Assembly: GCA_016870475.1 (NCBI GenBank)
Contig: VGBO01000007.1
Coordinates: forward strand, 1 to 62,683
Length of the DNA stretch: 62,683 nt
Direction: 5' to 3'
From: Actinomycetota bacterium
GTDB taxonomy: Bacteria > Actinomycetota > Acidimicrobiia > Acidimicrobiales > CAIXPF01
Position numbers and translations under genes: made by a program. This document shows, one piece after another, positions 43,441 through 53,093 of this stretch (within the stretch, counting starts at the first letter, position 1; each line of letters begins with the position of its first letter). Below the pieces are notes generated by a model. It was not told the DNA's origin, made no database searches, and saw only the letters and a program-made list of their open reading frames with translations.

Positions 43441-43469
43441 TTGGTGACACGGCACGAAGCCGGTAGCGT
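43441..43469 (+). promoter_or_regulatory. Promoter of rpmJ-rpsM-rpsK-rpsD-rpoA-rplQ
   Basis: TTGGTG at 43441-43446 and TAGCGT at 43464-43469 are 17 bases apart. The start near 43476 gives a leader of about 100 bases. The 167-base gap is too short for infA and contains no other gene. Confidence 0.58.
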
Positions 43470-43577
43470 GGCGCTCCGGCTTTCCGCCGGCCGCGCGCGC
43501 TGCGATCCCCACTTCGGTGGGACCGCACGAGCGCCGCGATCCCGCAGAAGCATCCACTCCAGCCCGAAAGATCCCTG

Positions 43578-43691
43578 ATGAAAGTCCGTCCAAGCGTCAA
43601 GGCCATGTGCGACAAGTGCAAGGTGATCCGCCGCCACGGTGTGGTGCGGGTCCTCTGCGCGAACCCGCGGCACAAGCAGCGACAGGGCTGA
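43578..43691 (+). CDS. rpmJ: 50S ribosomal protein L36
   Basis: A 37-residue zinc-type L36, reading [20 protein letters not shown] and then [16 protein letters not shown]. The Cys-x2-Cys ... Cys-x4-His ligands are complete. It starts directly at ATG 43578 and lies 13 bases before rpsM, its normal place, although infA is not upstream. Confidence 0.97.
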   Translation: MKVRPSVKAMCDKCKVIRRHGVVRVLCANPRHKQRQG

Positions 43692-43704
43692 GGAAAGGCC
43701 GACC

Positions 43705-44082
43705 ATGGCACGAATCGCCGGCGTCGACGTCCCGCGCGAGAAGCGCGTCGAGATCTCGCTTCGCTACATCTACGGCATCGGCCCCACCGCAGCGCATCAG
43801 ATCTGCGTGGCGACGGGGATCGACCCGAACACCCGGGTGCGTGACCTCACCGACGAAGAGGTCAACCGGATCCGGGCGTTCATCGAGCAGAACCACAAGG
43901 TCGAGGGTGACCTGCGACGCGAGGTCGCGCAGGACATCAAGCGGAAGATGGAGATCGGGTGTTACCAGGGTCTCCGTCACCGCAAGGGCCTGCCGGTCCG
44001 CGGACAGCGGACCCACACGAATGCGCGGACCCGCAAGGGGCCGAAGAAGACCGTGGCCGGTAAGAAGAAGGCCAAGCGGTAG
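43705..44082 (+). CDS. rpsM: 30S ribosomal protein S13
   Basis: A 125-residue head protein that contacts P-site tRNA and L5. It begins [20 protein letters not shown] and has [20 protein letters not shown] with a basic C-terminal tail. GAGGAAAGG precedes the ATG at 43705. Confidence 0.98.
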   Translation: MARIAGVDVPREKRVEISLRYIYGIGPTAAHQICVATGIDPNTRVRDLTDEEVNRIRAFIEQNHKVEGDLRREVAQDIKRKMEIGCYQGLRHRKGLPVRGQRTHTNARTRKGPKKTVAGKKKAKR

Positions 44083-44119
44083 GACCGGGACGACCAGGTA
44101 GTAGGAGAGCAACGCATCC

Positions 44120-44518
44120 ATGGCGAAGCCCAAGCCAGGCGGCCGTCGGCCCAGGCGCAAGGAACGCAAGAACGTCGCCTACGGGGTGGCGCACATCAAG
44201 TCGAGCTTCAACAACACGATCGTGACCATCACGGACCAGGAGGGCAATGTGCTCTCGTGGGCGTCGGCGGGAAACGTCGGATTCAAGGGCTCGAGGAAGT
44301 CGACCCCCTTCGCTGCGCAGATGGCAGCGGAGAAGGCGGCCCGCGCTGCGATGGACCATGGCGTCCGTCGTGTCGACGTGCTCGTCAAGGGGCCCGGCTC
44401 CGGTCGTGAGACCGCGATCCGTTCGATCCAGAACACGGGGATCGAAGTGACCGGGATCAAGGACGTGACGCCGGTGCCGCACAACGGGTGCCGTCCCCCG
44501 AAGCGGCGGAGGGTCTGA
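44120..44518 (+). CDS. rpsK: 30S ribosomal protein S11
   Basis: A 132-residue platform protein. It has [40 protein letters not shown] and the end [23 protein letters not shown] sequence lies before the ATG. One base separates it from rpsD. Confidence 0.98.
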   Translation: MAKPKPGGRRPRRKERKNVAYGVAHIKSSFNNTIVTITDQEGNVLSWASAGNVGFKGSRKSTPFAAQMAAEKAARAAMDHGVRRVDVLVKGPGSGRETAIRSIQNTGIEVTGIKDVTPVPHNGCRPPKRRRV

Positions 44519-44519
44519 G

Positions 44520-45137
44520 ATGGCGCGCTATATCGGACCCAAGGCCCGTGTCTCGCGTCGTCTCGGCGCCAACATCTGGGGCACGCGCGGCGAGAACATC
44601 GCACTCGACCGTCGTCCCTACCCGCCCGGTGAGCACGGGCGCACCCGCCGCCGGTCGAACCCCTCCGAGTACCTCCTGCAGCTGCAGGAGAAGCAGAAGG
44701 CCCGGTTCACCTACGGCCTCTCCGAGAAGCAGTTCCGCAACCTCTTCGAGGAGGCGAACCGCAGGGAGGGCGTGACCGGCGAGATCATGCTGCGCTACCT
44801 CGAGCTCCGGGTCGACAACATCGTCTACCGGGCCGGATGGGCGGCGACCCGTCCCCAGGCGCGGCAGTTCGTCTCCCACGGGCACGTGGACGTGAACGGT
44901 CGTCGGGTCACGATCCCGAGCTACCGGGTACGCAAGGGCGACGTCGTCGAACTGCGCACCAAGGCCCGTGAGTTCATCGTGATCCGCCAGAACGTCGACG
45001 TGCTCGACCGCACACCGCCGCCGTGGCTGGAGCCCACCGAGGGGGGCCAGCGAATCACGGTCCGAGAGCTTCCGCTCCGCGAGCACATCGACGTGCCCGT
45101 GCGCGAACAGCTCATCGTTGAGCTCTACAGCAAGTAA
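44520..45137 (+). CDS. rpsD: 30S ribosomal protein S4
   Basis: A 205-residue 16S-binding assembly protein of the zinc-free type: no cysteines in the N-terminal part (ARYIGPKARVSRRLGANIWG). The S4 domain contains RQFVSHGHVDVNGRRVTIPS. In other bacteria S4 represses the alpha operon; no matching site is apparent. Confidence 0.98.
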   Translation: MARYIGPKARVSRRLGANIWGTRGENIALDRRPYPPGEHGRTRRRSNPSEYLLQLQEKQKARFTYGLSEKQFRNLFEEANRREGVTGEIMLRYLELRVDNIVYRAGWAATRPQARQFVSHGHVDVNGRRVTIPSYRVRKGDVVELRTKAREFIVIRQNVDVLDRTPPPWLEPTEGGQRITVRELPLREHIDVPVREQLIVELYSK

Positions 45138-45167
45138 TCCCGCCCAGCCCCCACCGAAGAGGTCGTT

Positions 45168-46103
45168 ATGCTGGTCATTCAGCGTCCCACCGTCGAGCCC
45201 GCCGGGGAGCAGGTCGGCAATCGTCAGCAGTTCCAGATCTCACCGCTCGAGCCCGGTTTCGGGTACACGCTCGGTGCGGCACTGCGGCGGACCCTGCTCT
45301 CCTCCATCCCCGGCGCCGCGATCACCCAGGTCCGGTTCGAGGACGCCCTGCACGAGTTCGACACGATCAATGGCGTCGCCGAAGACGTGACGGACATCAT
45401 CCTGAACCTGAAGGACCTCGTGGTCACGTCGGTGACCGACGACGCCGTGACGGTCCACGTCGACATCCGCGGCCCTCGTGAGGTGACCGCGGCGGACATC
45501 TCGGTGCCGACCGGCGTCGAGGTGCTCAACCCGGATCTCCACCTCGCCACGCTGTCGGCGAAGGGTCGTCTTGCGTTCGACATGACCGTCGAGCGGGGTC
45601 GTGGGTACCTCTCCGCCGATCGCTCGAACTCGGCGAACACCATCGGGATCATCCCCGTCGACGCGATCTTCAGCCCGGTTCGCCGGGTCGCCGTGGAGGT
45701 CGAGCCGACGCGGGTCGAGCAGTCGACCGAGTACGACCGGCTCATCCTCGACATCGAGACCGACGGGTCGATCAGCCCGCGTGAAGCGCTCGCCTCGGCG
45801 GGCGCGACGCTCGGAGCGCTCATCGGGCTCGTGTCCGAGCTCGTCGACGAACCGGCCGGGCTCGAGCTCGCCGGCGCCGAGGAGCCCGCCCGGGCCCGTG
45901 ACCTCGACGTCGCCATCGAGGAGCTCGACCTCTCCGAACGGCCGCGCAACTGCCTCAAGCGGGCGCAGGTCAACACGATCGGTGAGCTCATCGACAAGAC
46001 CGAGGACGACCTCCTGAACATCACCAACTTCGGCCAGAAGTCGCTGGACGAGGTGCTCGAGAAGCTCGATGCGCGGGGCCTGCGGCTCCGCTCCAAGGAC
46101 TGA
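45168..46103 (+). CDS. rpoA: DNA-directed RNA polymerase subunit alpha
   Basis: A 311-residue subunit. The N-terminal assembly domain carries [20 protein letters not shown] and the C-terminal domain, after an acidic linker, has [20 protein letters not shown] and [16 protein letters not shown], which bind promoter UP elements and activators. GAAGAGGTCGTT lies before the ATG. Followed by rplQ after 11 bases. Confidence 0.98.
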   Translation: MLVIQRPTVEPAGEQVGNRQQFQISPLEPGFGYTLGAALRRTLLSSIPGAAITQVRFEDALHEFDTINGVAEDVTDIILNLKDLVVTSVTDDAVTVHVDIRGPREVTAADISVPTGVEVLNPDLHLATLSAKGRLAFDMTVERGRGYLSADRSNSANTIGIIPVDAIFSPVRRVAVEVEPTRVEQSTEYDRLILDIETDGSISPREALASAGATLGALIGLVSELVDEPAGLELAGAEEPARARDLDVAIEELDLSERPRNCLKRAQVNTIGELIDKTEDDLLNITNFGQKSLDEVLEKLDARGLRLRSKD

Positions 46104-46114
46104 GGAGGACCGCC

Positions 46115-46468
46115 GTGCGTGGAACCCCCAGGCAGGCCCGCCGCTTCGGCGGGGACGCTGCCCACCAGAAGGCGATGATGGCCAACCTCGTCGCTTCCCT
46201 GATCGCCGCCGAGGCGATCGTCACGACCGAGGCGAAGGCGAAGGCGCTCCGCCCCATCGCCGAGAAGGTCATCACCAAGGCCCGGAAGGGCGGCGTGCAC
46301 AACCAGCGGCTCGTCGTGTCCTTCATCCGGGACAAGGAGATGGCGTCGAAGCTCTTCAACGAGATCGGGCCCCGCTACGCCGACCGCCCGGGCGGGTACA
46401 CGCGGATCCTCAAGCTCGGCCCGCGACCCGGTGACAACGCGCCGATGGCGCGCATCGAGCTGGTCTGA
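46115..46468 (+). CDS. rplQ: 50S ribosomal protein L17
   Basis: A 117-residue protein, the last of the alpha operon. It reads [20 protein letters not shown] from GTG 46115 and includes [20 protein letters not shown]. It starts 11 bases after rpoA; truA follows after 17 bases. Confidence 0.97.
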   Translation: MRGTPRQARRFGGDAAHQKAMMANLVASLIAAEAIVTTEAKAKALRPIAEKVITKARKGGVHNQRLVVSFIRDKEMASKLFNEIGPRYADRPGGYTRILKLGPRPGDNAPMARIELV

Positions 46469-46485
46469 CCGACCACGCGGGTCGC

Positions 46486-47331
46486 GTGACCCCCGAAGCG
46501 GTTCTCGAACCACGGCGAGCGGCCCCCGGTGGGCCGCTCGTGCGCGTCCGGATGACCCTCGCGTACGACGGCACGGAGTTCCATGGGTTCGCCGAGCAGC
46601 CGGGGCTGCGGACCGTCGCCGGCACCCTTCGAGCGGCGATCGAGCGGGTCGTCGGTCATCCGGTGGTGTTGGTCGGTGCCGGGCGGACCGACCGCGGGGT
46701 GCACGCCCGGGCGCAGGTGGTGTCCTTCGACGTCGTGCAGGACACCGATCTCGCGGCGCTTCGGCGGCGTGTCGGTCGCCTCACGGCGGCGGACCTCGCC
46801 GTCGTGTCGATCGAGGAGGCGCCGGCGTCCTTCGACGCCCGGTTCTCGGCGACGAGTCGTCGCTACCGCTACACCATCTGCAACCGGGACGTCCCCGACC
46901 CTTTGCTGCGTCGCAGCGCATGGTGGGTCCCCGAGCCACTCGACCTGAACCTGCTCCGGCTCGCCGTCGACCCGCTGATCGGGGAGCACGACTTCAGCTC
47001 CTTCTGCCGCCGCCCCAGAGGTACGGGCGACCGGGTGTCCCTCGTGCGACGGGTGCTCGACGCCTCGTGGGAGGACGCGGGGGAGGGCATCCTCCACTTC
47101 TGGATCGAGGCAAACGCGTTCTGTCACCAGATGGTGCGGTCGATCACCGGAACGCTCGTCGGAACGGGGACCGGTGGGCGACCGCGGCCGGGCGAGCTGC
47201 TCGGCGTCCTCGGGGCGCGCGACCGCGCCGCAGCAGGGCAGATCGCGCCACCGCACGGCCTCGTGTTGTGGGAGGTTCGGTATCCGTCGTCGTTCGGTTT
47301 GTCTCCTCCGCCCGACCCCCCTAAGCTCTAG
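46486..47331 (+). CDS. truA: tRNA pseudouridine(38-40) synthase TruA
   Basis: A 281-residue enzyme that makes pseudouridine at tRNA positions 38-40. It has RMTLAYDGTEFHGFAEQPGL, the catalytic aspartate in GAGRTDRGVHARAQVVSFD and the C-terminal ANAFCHQMVRSITGTLVGTG. The start is uncertain: GTG 46486 is used, but GTG 46540 would remove 18 residues without homology. Placement between rplQ and rplM is standard. Its last bases contain the rplM promoter. Confidence 0.96.
   Translation: MTPEAVLEPRRAAPGGPLVRVRMTLAYDGTEFHGFAEQPGLRTVAGTLRAAIERVVGHPVVLVGAGRTDRGVHARAQVVSFDVVQDTDLAALRRRVGRLTAADLAVVSIEEAPASFDARFSATSRRYRYTICNRDVPDPLLRRSAWWVPEPLDLNLLRLAVDPLIGEHDFSSFCRRPRGTGDRVSLVRRVLDASWEDAGEGILHFWIEANAFCHQMVRSITGTLVGTGTGGRPRPGELLGVLGARDRAAAGQIAPPHGLVLWEVRYPSSFGLSPPPDPPKL
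47299..47327 (+). promoter_or_regulatory. Promoter of rplM-rpsI
   Basis: TTGTCT at 47299-47304 and TAAGCT at 47322-47327 are 17 bases apart, inside the end of truA. A small hairpin (CACGGG/CCCGTG) lies in the short leader. Confidence 0.55.
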
Positions 47332-47376
47332 AGCCGCTTCACGGGTGCCGCGCGCCCGTGCCGGAAGGAACGCAAC

Positions 47377-47823
47377 GTGAGCACGTACAGCCCCAAGGCC
47401 AGCGAGATCACCCGGAGCTGGCACGTCGTCGATGCCGAGGGTCTGGTCCTCGGTCGGATGGCGACCGAGGTCGCGCGCATCCTGCGCGGCAAGCACAAGC
47501 CGATGTTCGCCCCGCACCTCGATACGGGCGACCACGTCATCGTCATCAACGCCGACAAGGTGGTGCTGACGTCGGGCAAGGCTGCCCGCAAGGACGTGTG
47601 GCGCCACTCCGGCTATCCGGGCGGGATCAAGCGGGCCACCTACGGTGACCTCCTGCAGACCAAGCCCGAGGAAGCGGTGCGCCGCACGATCCGTGGCATG
47701 CTGCCGAAGAACCGGCTGGGTCGTTCGATGGCCACCAAGCTGAAGGTCTACGCCGGCCCCGACCACCCCCACGCCGCCCAGCAGCCGAGCCCGCTCGCGC
47801 TGGACCACGCCAAGGCTCGCTGA
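47377..47823 (+). CDS. rplM: 50S ribosomal protein L13
   Basis: A 148-residue early-assembly protein, starting at GTG 47377 with [20 protein letters not shown]. It includes [20 protein letters not shown] and [28 protein letters not shown] lies before the start. It pairs with rpsI, 13 bases downstream. Confidence 0.98.
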   Translation: MSTYSPKASEITRSWHVVDAEGLVLGRMATEVARILRGKHKPMFAPHLDTGDHVIVINADKVVLTSGKAARKDVWRHSGYPGGIKRATYGDLLQTKPEEAVRRTIRGMLPKNRLGRSMATKLKVYAGPDHPHAAQQPSPLALDHAKAR

Positions 47824-47836
47824 GAAGGAACGCACG

Positions 47837-48229
47837 ATGCCCAAGCCCCTCGTCCAGTCGACCGGTCGTCGTAAGGAAGCCGTGGCGCGCGTGCGTCTGC
47901 GGCCCGGTTCCGGCACCATCACCGTGAACGGTCGCCCCGCGGAGGCGTACTTCCCCTCGCTGACCCACCGTATGGTCATCGCCGAACCGCTTCGCCTCAC
48001 CAACACGAACGAGGTGTACGACGTCGACTGCACGATCGACGGCGGCGGGATCACGGGTCAGGCCGGTGCGCTCCGTCTCGGGATCGCACGCGGGCTGATC
48101 GAGCTCGACCCCGAGCTCCGCCCGACCCTCAAGAAGGCCGGAATGCTCACGCGTGACGACCGGAAGAAGGAGTCGAAGAAGTACGGCCTCAAGAAGGCCC
48201 GCAAGGCTCCGCAGTACTCCAAGCGCTGA
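47837..48229 (+). CDS. rpsI: 30S ribosomal protein S9
   Basis: A 130-residue protein whose C-terminal tail reaches the P-site tRNA. It has [20 protein letters not shown] and ends [13 protein letters not shown], as required. GAGAAGGAA precedes the ATG. glmM follows after 22 bases. Confidence 0.98.
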   Translation: MPKPLVQSTGRRKEAVARVRLRPGSGTITVNGRPAEAYFPSLTHRMVIAEPLRLTNTNEVYDVDCTIDGGGITGQAGALRLGIARGLIELDPELRPTLKKAGMLTRDDRKKESKKYGLKKARKAPQYSKR

Positions 48230-48251
48230 CGGCCGACGAAGGCCCAGCAGT

Positions 48252-49598
48252 ATGGAGGCGCCCCGCTTTGGGACCGATGGGGTCCGTGGCGTCGCCAATG
48301 TCGAGGTGACTGCGGAGTTCGCGCTCCTGTTCGCACGCGCCGTCGCTGCAGTGCTCGCGCCGGACGTCGCCCTCATCGGTCGGGACACCCGTCGCAGCGG
48401 CCCGATGCTCGAGGCCGCACTCGCCGCGGGGTTCGCTGCGGAGGGTGTCGACGTGCGTCGGCTCGGCGTCTGCCCGACGCCGACGGTCGCATGGGGTGCG
48501 GCACGTTCGGGCCCGGAACCGAGTCGAGTCGTCGGGGTCGTGGTGTCGGCGTCGCACAACCCCTTCGAGGACAACGGTTTGAAGGTCTTCGCCTCCGGAG
48601 GCCGCAAGCTGACCGATGCCGAACAGACGGCGATCGAGGCGGCGGTCGCAGCCGGCGTGCCGGCGACGTCGACGCGAAGTGGTCGGCACGTCGGGACGAT
48701 CACGTCGGATCCCGAGCTCGTCGAGGCGTGGATCGACTCGGTCACGGGGTCGATCGACGGTCGCCGCCTCGACGGCCTCACCGTGGTCGTCGACGCCGGA
48801 CACGGCGCGGCGTACCGCGTCGCGCCGGAGATCCTGCGCCGCCTCGGCGCCGAGATCGTGGTGCTCGGTGCTGAGCCCGACGGCTGCAACATCAACGAGG
48901 GACGCGGGTCGACCGACACCGCTGCGTTGCGGGATGTCGTGGTAGCCACCGGTGCCCATGCCGGGGTCGCCTTCGACGGCGATGCCGACCGGCTCGTCGC
49001 GGTCGACGCCGACGGCCGGGAGATCGACGGCGATCAACTCCTCGCCATGTGTGCGATCGATCGTTCGGAGCGCGGGCTGCTCCGCGGGGAGACGGTCGTC
49101 GCAACGGTCATGGCGAACCTCGGGCTTCGCATCGGGATGGCGGCCCGTGGGATCACGGTGCGGGAGACCCCCGTCGGCGACCGACACGTCCTCGAGGCGC
49201 TCGAGGCCGGTGGTTGGACGCTCGGGGGGGAGCAGTCCGGTCACCTCGTGTTCCGGGACCTCGCCACGACCGGCGACGGGGTGTTGAGCGCAGTGCAGGT
49301 GCTCGATCTCCTCGCTCGGAGCGGTCGGACGATCGCCGAGCTCGCCGACACGGCCATGCATCGGCTTCCCCAGGTCCTGCGGAACGTCACCGTGCAGCGG
49401 GACGCGGCCGAGGTCGTCGCGGCGCTCCGCGCCGAGATCGACGTCGTGGCGGCGCGGCTCGGGACGCAGGGGCGCGTGCTCGTGCGGCCGTCGGGGACTG
49501 AGCCGGTGGTGCGGGTGATGGCCGAGGCCGCGGACCTCGACACCGCCACCGCAGCGGTGGCCGAGCTCGTCGCCGCAGTGGAACGCGTCGTGGGATGA
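48252..49598 (+). CDS. glmM: Phosphoglucosamine mutase
   Basis: A 448-residue enzyme that converts glucosamine-6-phosphate to glucosamine-1-phosphate for UDP-GlcNAc and peptidoglycan. The phosphoserine loop VVSASHNPFEDNG is near residue 97-109, the Mg site FDGDADR near 238-244, the sugar-specificity loop GEQSGH near 326-331 and the phosphate site RPSGTEPVVRVM near the end. ATG 48252; the upstream frame overlaps rpsI as a shadow. It stands directly before the glmS-like gene, so the two consecutive steps are encoded together. Confidence 0.97.
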   Translation: MEAPRFGTDGVRGVANVEVTAEFALLFARAVAAVLAPDVALIGRDTRRSGPMLEAALAAGFAAEGVDVRRLGVCPTPTVAWGAARSGPEPSRVVGVVVSASHNPFEDNGLKVFASGGRKLTDAEQTAIEAAVAAGVPATSTRSGRHVGTITSDPELVEAWIDSVTGSIDGRRLDGLTVVVDAGHGAAYRVAPEILRRLGAEIVVLGAEPDGCNINEGRGSTDTAALRDVVVATGAHAGVAFDGDADRLVAVDADGREIDGDQLLAMCAIDRSERGLLRGETVVATVMANLGLRIGMAARGITVRETPVGDRHVLEALEAGGWTLGGEQSGHLVFRDLATTGDGVLSAVQVLDLLARSGRTIAELADTAMHRLPQVLRNVTVQRDAAEVVAALRAEIDVVAARLGTQGRVLVRPSGTEPVVRVMAEAADLDTATAAVAELVAAVERVVG

Positions 49599-49663
49599 GC
49601 GAAGGGCCGTCCGGACACGACCGGTAGGCTCCATCCCACCCTGGGCCGGAAGGAGGCGCGCCG

Positions 49664-52600
49664 ATGTGCGGCATCATCGCAGTGCTACGCCGCCGCGCCG
49701 AGCGCCCGGCACCGTTGGCGACGGAGATCCTCGAGCTGGTAGCCGATGCTGGGCGGGAGCTCGCCGCAGAGGTCGCCGGGGTCGCTGCGCTCGCCGCGGC
49801 GTCCGCTGCGCTGCGCCGCGCCGACGAGCTGCTCCGAGGAGCCCCCGGGGCGGAGCTGCTCGCCCGCGATCGCACGGTCGTCGACCTGATGGCCTCCCGA
49901 CTCGACGATCTCCTGGGTCGGCTCGACGAGCTCGACGACGACCTCGACGGTCTCGAGCAGCTCGGACCCGAGGAGCTCGAGCGGCGCAGCGCGCGCGCCG
50001 TCGAGGTGCGCGACGTCCTGTGGGCGCTGCGCAACGACCGGCTGCGCACCGCCCGGGAGGTCGCTGCGCTGGCCGGCCCGACGGCGACGTCGTCGGCGCT
50101 CGCCGCGTATCTGGCTGTGCAGGAGGCGCTCTCCGGACTCGACCGGCTCGAGGTGCGCGGCCGGGACTCCGCGGGCGTCCACGTCTACGTGCGCCGTCCC
50201 GGCATCGACCTGTCGTCGCCGACGGTCGCCGCGGCCGTCGCTGCCCGGTCCACCGACCCACTCTTCGGTTCGGGTTCGGTGCGCGTCCTCGGGGACGTGA
50301 TCGGCTTCGTCTACAAGGCCGCCGCCGAGATCGGCGAGCTCGGCGACAACGTCCGGGCGATACGGGCCGAGATCGTCGCCGACGATCTGTTCCGTCAGGC
50401 GGTGTCCGGTCCCGATGCCGAGGTCGCCGTGCTCGGACACACGCGGTGGGCGTCGGTCGGCATCATCTCGGCCGCGAACGCCCACCCGCTCGACGCCGAA
50501 GAGGTCGGACGGCCGACCGGGGTCCACGTGACGGCGGCACTCAACGGGGACGTCGACAACTTCGCCGACCTCAAGGCCACCCACGGTCTGCGGATCCGCC
50601 CCGAGATCACCACCGACGCCAAGGTGATCCCGACGCTCGTCGCCCGAGCGATCGAGGGTGGGAACGACGTGGTCGAGGCGTTCCGCCGTTCCGTCGAGCA
50701 GATGGAGGGATCGGTGGCGATCGCCGCCCAGATCGCCGGGGTGCCGGACCGACTGCATCTGGCGCTGCGCGGGAGCGGGCAGGCGCTCTACGTCGGGTTC
50801 GCCGAGGACCTCTACGTCGTGGCGAGTGAGCCGTACGGGCTCGTGGAACTCGCCGACCGGTACCTCCGCCTCGACGGCGAGACGCCGTCGGATCCCGGGA
50901 ATCCCACGGGAAGTCGTGGGCAGGTGGTGGTCCTCGACGGCTGCGCCGCAGGGACGCTCCACGGTGTGGAGCGTCGGTCCTTCGACGGCTCGGTCCTGCC
51001 GGTCGCAGCGACCGAGCTCGCCGCGACCCAGATCACGACGCGCGACATCGACCGCGGCAGCTTTCCGCACTTCCTGCTGAAGGAGATCTCCGAGTCCCCG
51101 AGCTCGTTCCGCAAGACGTTGCGCGGGAAGCTCCTCGGACGCGACGACCGTCTGCACGTCGAGGTCGGGCACGAGGCACTCCCCCGGACGGTGCGGGACG
51201 CGTTGCGCAGCGGCGAGATCCGTCGCGTCTGTGTGATCGGGCAGGGGACGGCGGCGGTCGCCGGCCAGGCGGTCGCCCTTGCGCTCGGTCGGGCACTCGG
51301 TGGCGTCGGCCCCGTGGTCGAGTGCCTGCCGGCCACCGAGCTCTCGGCCTTCCACCTCCGATCGGACCTCGGGGACACGCTCGTCGTTGCGATCAGTCAG
51401 TCGGGCACGACGACGGACACCAACCGCACCGTCGACCTGGTTCGGGCGCGCGGTGCACGTGTGCTCGCGATCGTGAACCGGAGGAACTCCGACCTCACCG
51501 ACCGTGCAGACGGTGTGCTCTACACCTCCGACGGGCGCGACGTCGAGATGTCGGTCGCGTCGACGAAGGCGTTCTACGCCCAGGTGGCCGCCGGGTTCCT
51601 GCTCGCCCAGGCGATCGCCGAGGCGGTCGATCCCGCTCGTGACGGATCGGACCCTGCAACCCAGGAACTCCTCGTCGGCCTGGCTCGTCTGCCCGATTGC
51701 ATGGAGGCGGTTCTCGAAGGGCGCGCCGAGATCGCGGCTGCGGCTCGACGCTTCGCGCCGCAGCGACGTCACTGGGCCATCGTCGGCAACGGACCGAATC
51801 GCATCGCTGCGGCGGAGGTGCGGATCAAGCTGTCCGAACTCTGTTACAAGTCCATCGCTGCGGACGTCACCGAGGACAAGAAGCACATCGATCTGTCCTC
51901 GGAGCCACTGATCCTCGTGTGCGCGACCGGGCTCGTCGGCTCGACCGCCGACGACGTCGCCAAGGAGGTCGGGATCTACCGGGCGCACCGGGCTGCACCG
52001 ATCGTGGTCACGTCGGAGAGCTCCGTCCCGTTCCCCGCGGCGCTGGCGGAGATCCGCGTCCCCGACACGCACCCGCTGCTCGCGTTCGTCCTGTCCGCGA
52101 TGGCCGGGCACCTCTTCGGCTACGAGGCGGCGCTCGCCATCGACGCTCTCGCCGTGCCCCTCCGGACGGCTCGTGCGGTGATCGAGGCGGCGATCACCGA
52201 CGGCGCCGACGCCGATGCGCTGATCGCGCTCCGGGAGCGCTTCGAAGCGCCAGCCGCACAGTTCTTCGCCGACCTCCGTGCGGGGGAGCACAACGGACAG
52301 CTCGACGCCTCCACTGCTGCTCGCCTCGCCTCGCTGTTCCGCTACGCGACCGGGGTCGTCCCCCTCGACAGCTACCAGCTCGAGTGGGGCAAGGTGGGCA
52401 CGCCTGCGGTCGTCGTGGAGGACCTGACCCAGGCGCTGACGCAGGCGATCGACGAGCTCACGAGACCGGTCGACGCGATCAAGCACCAGGCGAAGACGGT
52501 CACCGTGGGGATCTCCCGCTCGGACGAGACCCTCCTCGAGACCGGGCTCGTCCGGGCGGCGCTCGACGCCGGCGCGGGGCGCGACCGGCTCAGCTACGAG

Positions 52601-53092
52601 ACGCTGCGCACGCTCGCCGCGTTGTCGCCGCTCGTCGGGGAGACCATCGGGTTCACCCGGTACCGGATCGAGCCGGGACCGTCGTCCGACGATCATCGGG
52701 TCACCGTGGTCGACCGGGGCGGGATCGCGCTCGACCTGCCGCTGCGGACCGAACGCGACCCGCGACTGCGGGGGACGAAGCGGCTCGTGGCCTCCGAGCA
52801 GAAGGTGCTCGTGGGGCGGGGCCGGGCGGACGGCAGGCTCATCGTCATCGTCCCGGAGGTGAAGGACGGTGATTCGGTGGGGATCACCCTGCTGCACGTC
52901 CGCTTCGTCGACGCCCTGCCCGTCGCAACGCTGCGCACGGCGCTGACGATGTACCGCAACCGTTTCCGAGCGATCGAGGCGGCGGTGACGGAGACCGAGC
53001 CGACCTTCCGCGACGACCTGCTCTCGACGGTTCCGCTGGACGAGCTGTTCACCGTGCCGGTCGCGACGCTCGCCGACCGCTGGCGGCCCTGA
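49664..53092 (+). CDS. glmS: Oversized glutamine-fructose-6-phosphate aminotransferase (GlmS-like, 1142 aa)
   Basis: GlmS makes glucosamine-6-phosphate from fructose-6-phosphate and glutamine. The usual length is about 610; this one has 1142 residues. The glutaminase domain starts with Cys2 (MCGIIAVL), then a helical insert of about 150 residues (9-158), then RGRDSAG at 165-171, HTRWA at 259-263, LNGDVDNF at 293-300 and TDAKVI at 317-322. The first SIS domain has SQSGTTTDT (579-587) and VASTKAF (631-637). In the second, Lys722, Glu725 and His741 match the isomerase residues Lys485, Glu488 and His504 of E. coli. A segment resembling the catalytic tail, KTVTV, lies at 944-948, after about 100 extra residues, and about 195 more residues follow it. 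GAAGGAGG lies before the ATG. All catalytic parts seem present, so activity is likely, but the role of the added parts is unknown. Confidence 0.85.
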   Translation: MCGIIAVLRRRAERPAPLATEILELVADAGRELAAEVAGVAALAAASAALRRADELLRGAPGAELLARDRTVVDLMASRLDDLLGRLDELDDDLDGLEQLGPEELERRSARAVEVRDVLWALRNDRLRTAREVAALAGPTATSSALAAYLAVQEALSGLDRLEVRGRDSAGVHVYVRRPGIDLSSPTVAAAVAARSTDPLFGSGSVRVLGDVIGFVYKAAAEIGELGDNVRAIRAEIVADDLFRQAVSGPDAEVAVLGHTRWASVGIISAANAHPLDAEEVGRPTGVHVTAALNGDVDNFADLKATHGLRIRPEITTDAKVIPTLVARAIEGGNDVVEAFRRSVEQMEGSVAIAAQIAGVPDRLHLALRGSGQALYVGFAEDLYVVASEPYGLVELADRYLRLDGETPSDPGNPTGSRGQVVVLDGCAAGTLHGVERRSFDGSVLPVAATELAATQITTRDIDRGSFPHFLLKEISESPSSFRKTLRGKLLGRDDRLHVEVGHEALPRTVRDALRSGEIRRVCVIGQGTAAVAGQAVALALGRALGGVGPVVECLPATELSAFHLRSDLGDTLVVAISQSGTTTDTNRTVDLVRARGARVLAIVNRRNSDLTDRADGVLYTSDGRDVEMSVASTKAFYAQVAAGFLLAQAIAEAVDPARDGSDPATQELLVGLARLPDCMEAVLEGRAEIAAAARRFAPQRRHWAIVGNGPNRIAAAEVRIKLSELCYKSIAADVTEDKKHIDLSSEPLILVCATGLVGSTADDVAKEVGIYRAHRAAPIVVTSESSVPFPAALAEIRVPDTHPLLAFVLSAMAGHLFGYEAALAIDALAVPLRTARAVIEAAITDGADADALIALRERFEAPAAQFFADLRAGEHNGQLDASTAARLASLFRYATGVVPLDSYQLEWGKVGTPAVVVEDLTQALTQAIDELTRPVDAIKHQAKTVTVGISRSDETLLETGLVRAALDAGAGRDRLSYETLRTLAALSPLVGETIGFTRYRIEPGPSSDDHRVTVVDRGGIALDLPLRTERDPRLRGTKRLVASEQKVLVGRGRADGRLIVIVPEVKDGDSVGITLLHVRFVDALPVATLRTALTMYRNRFRAIEAAVTETEPTFRDDLLSTVPLDELFTVPVATLADRWRP

Positions 53093-53093
53093 C

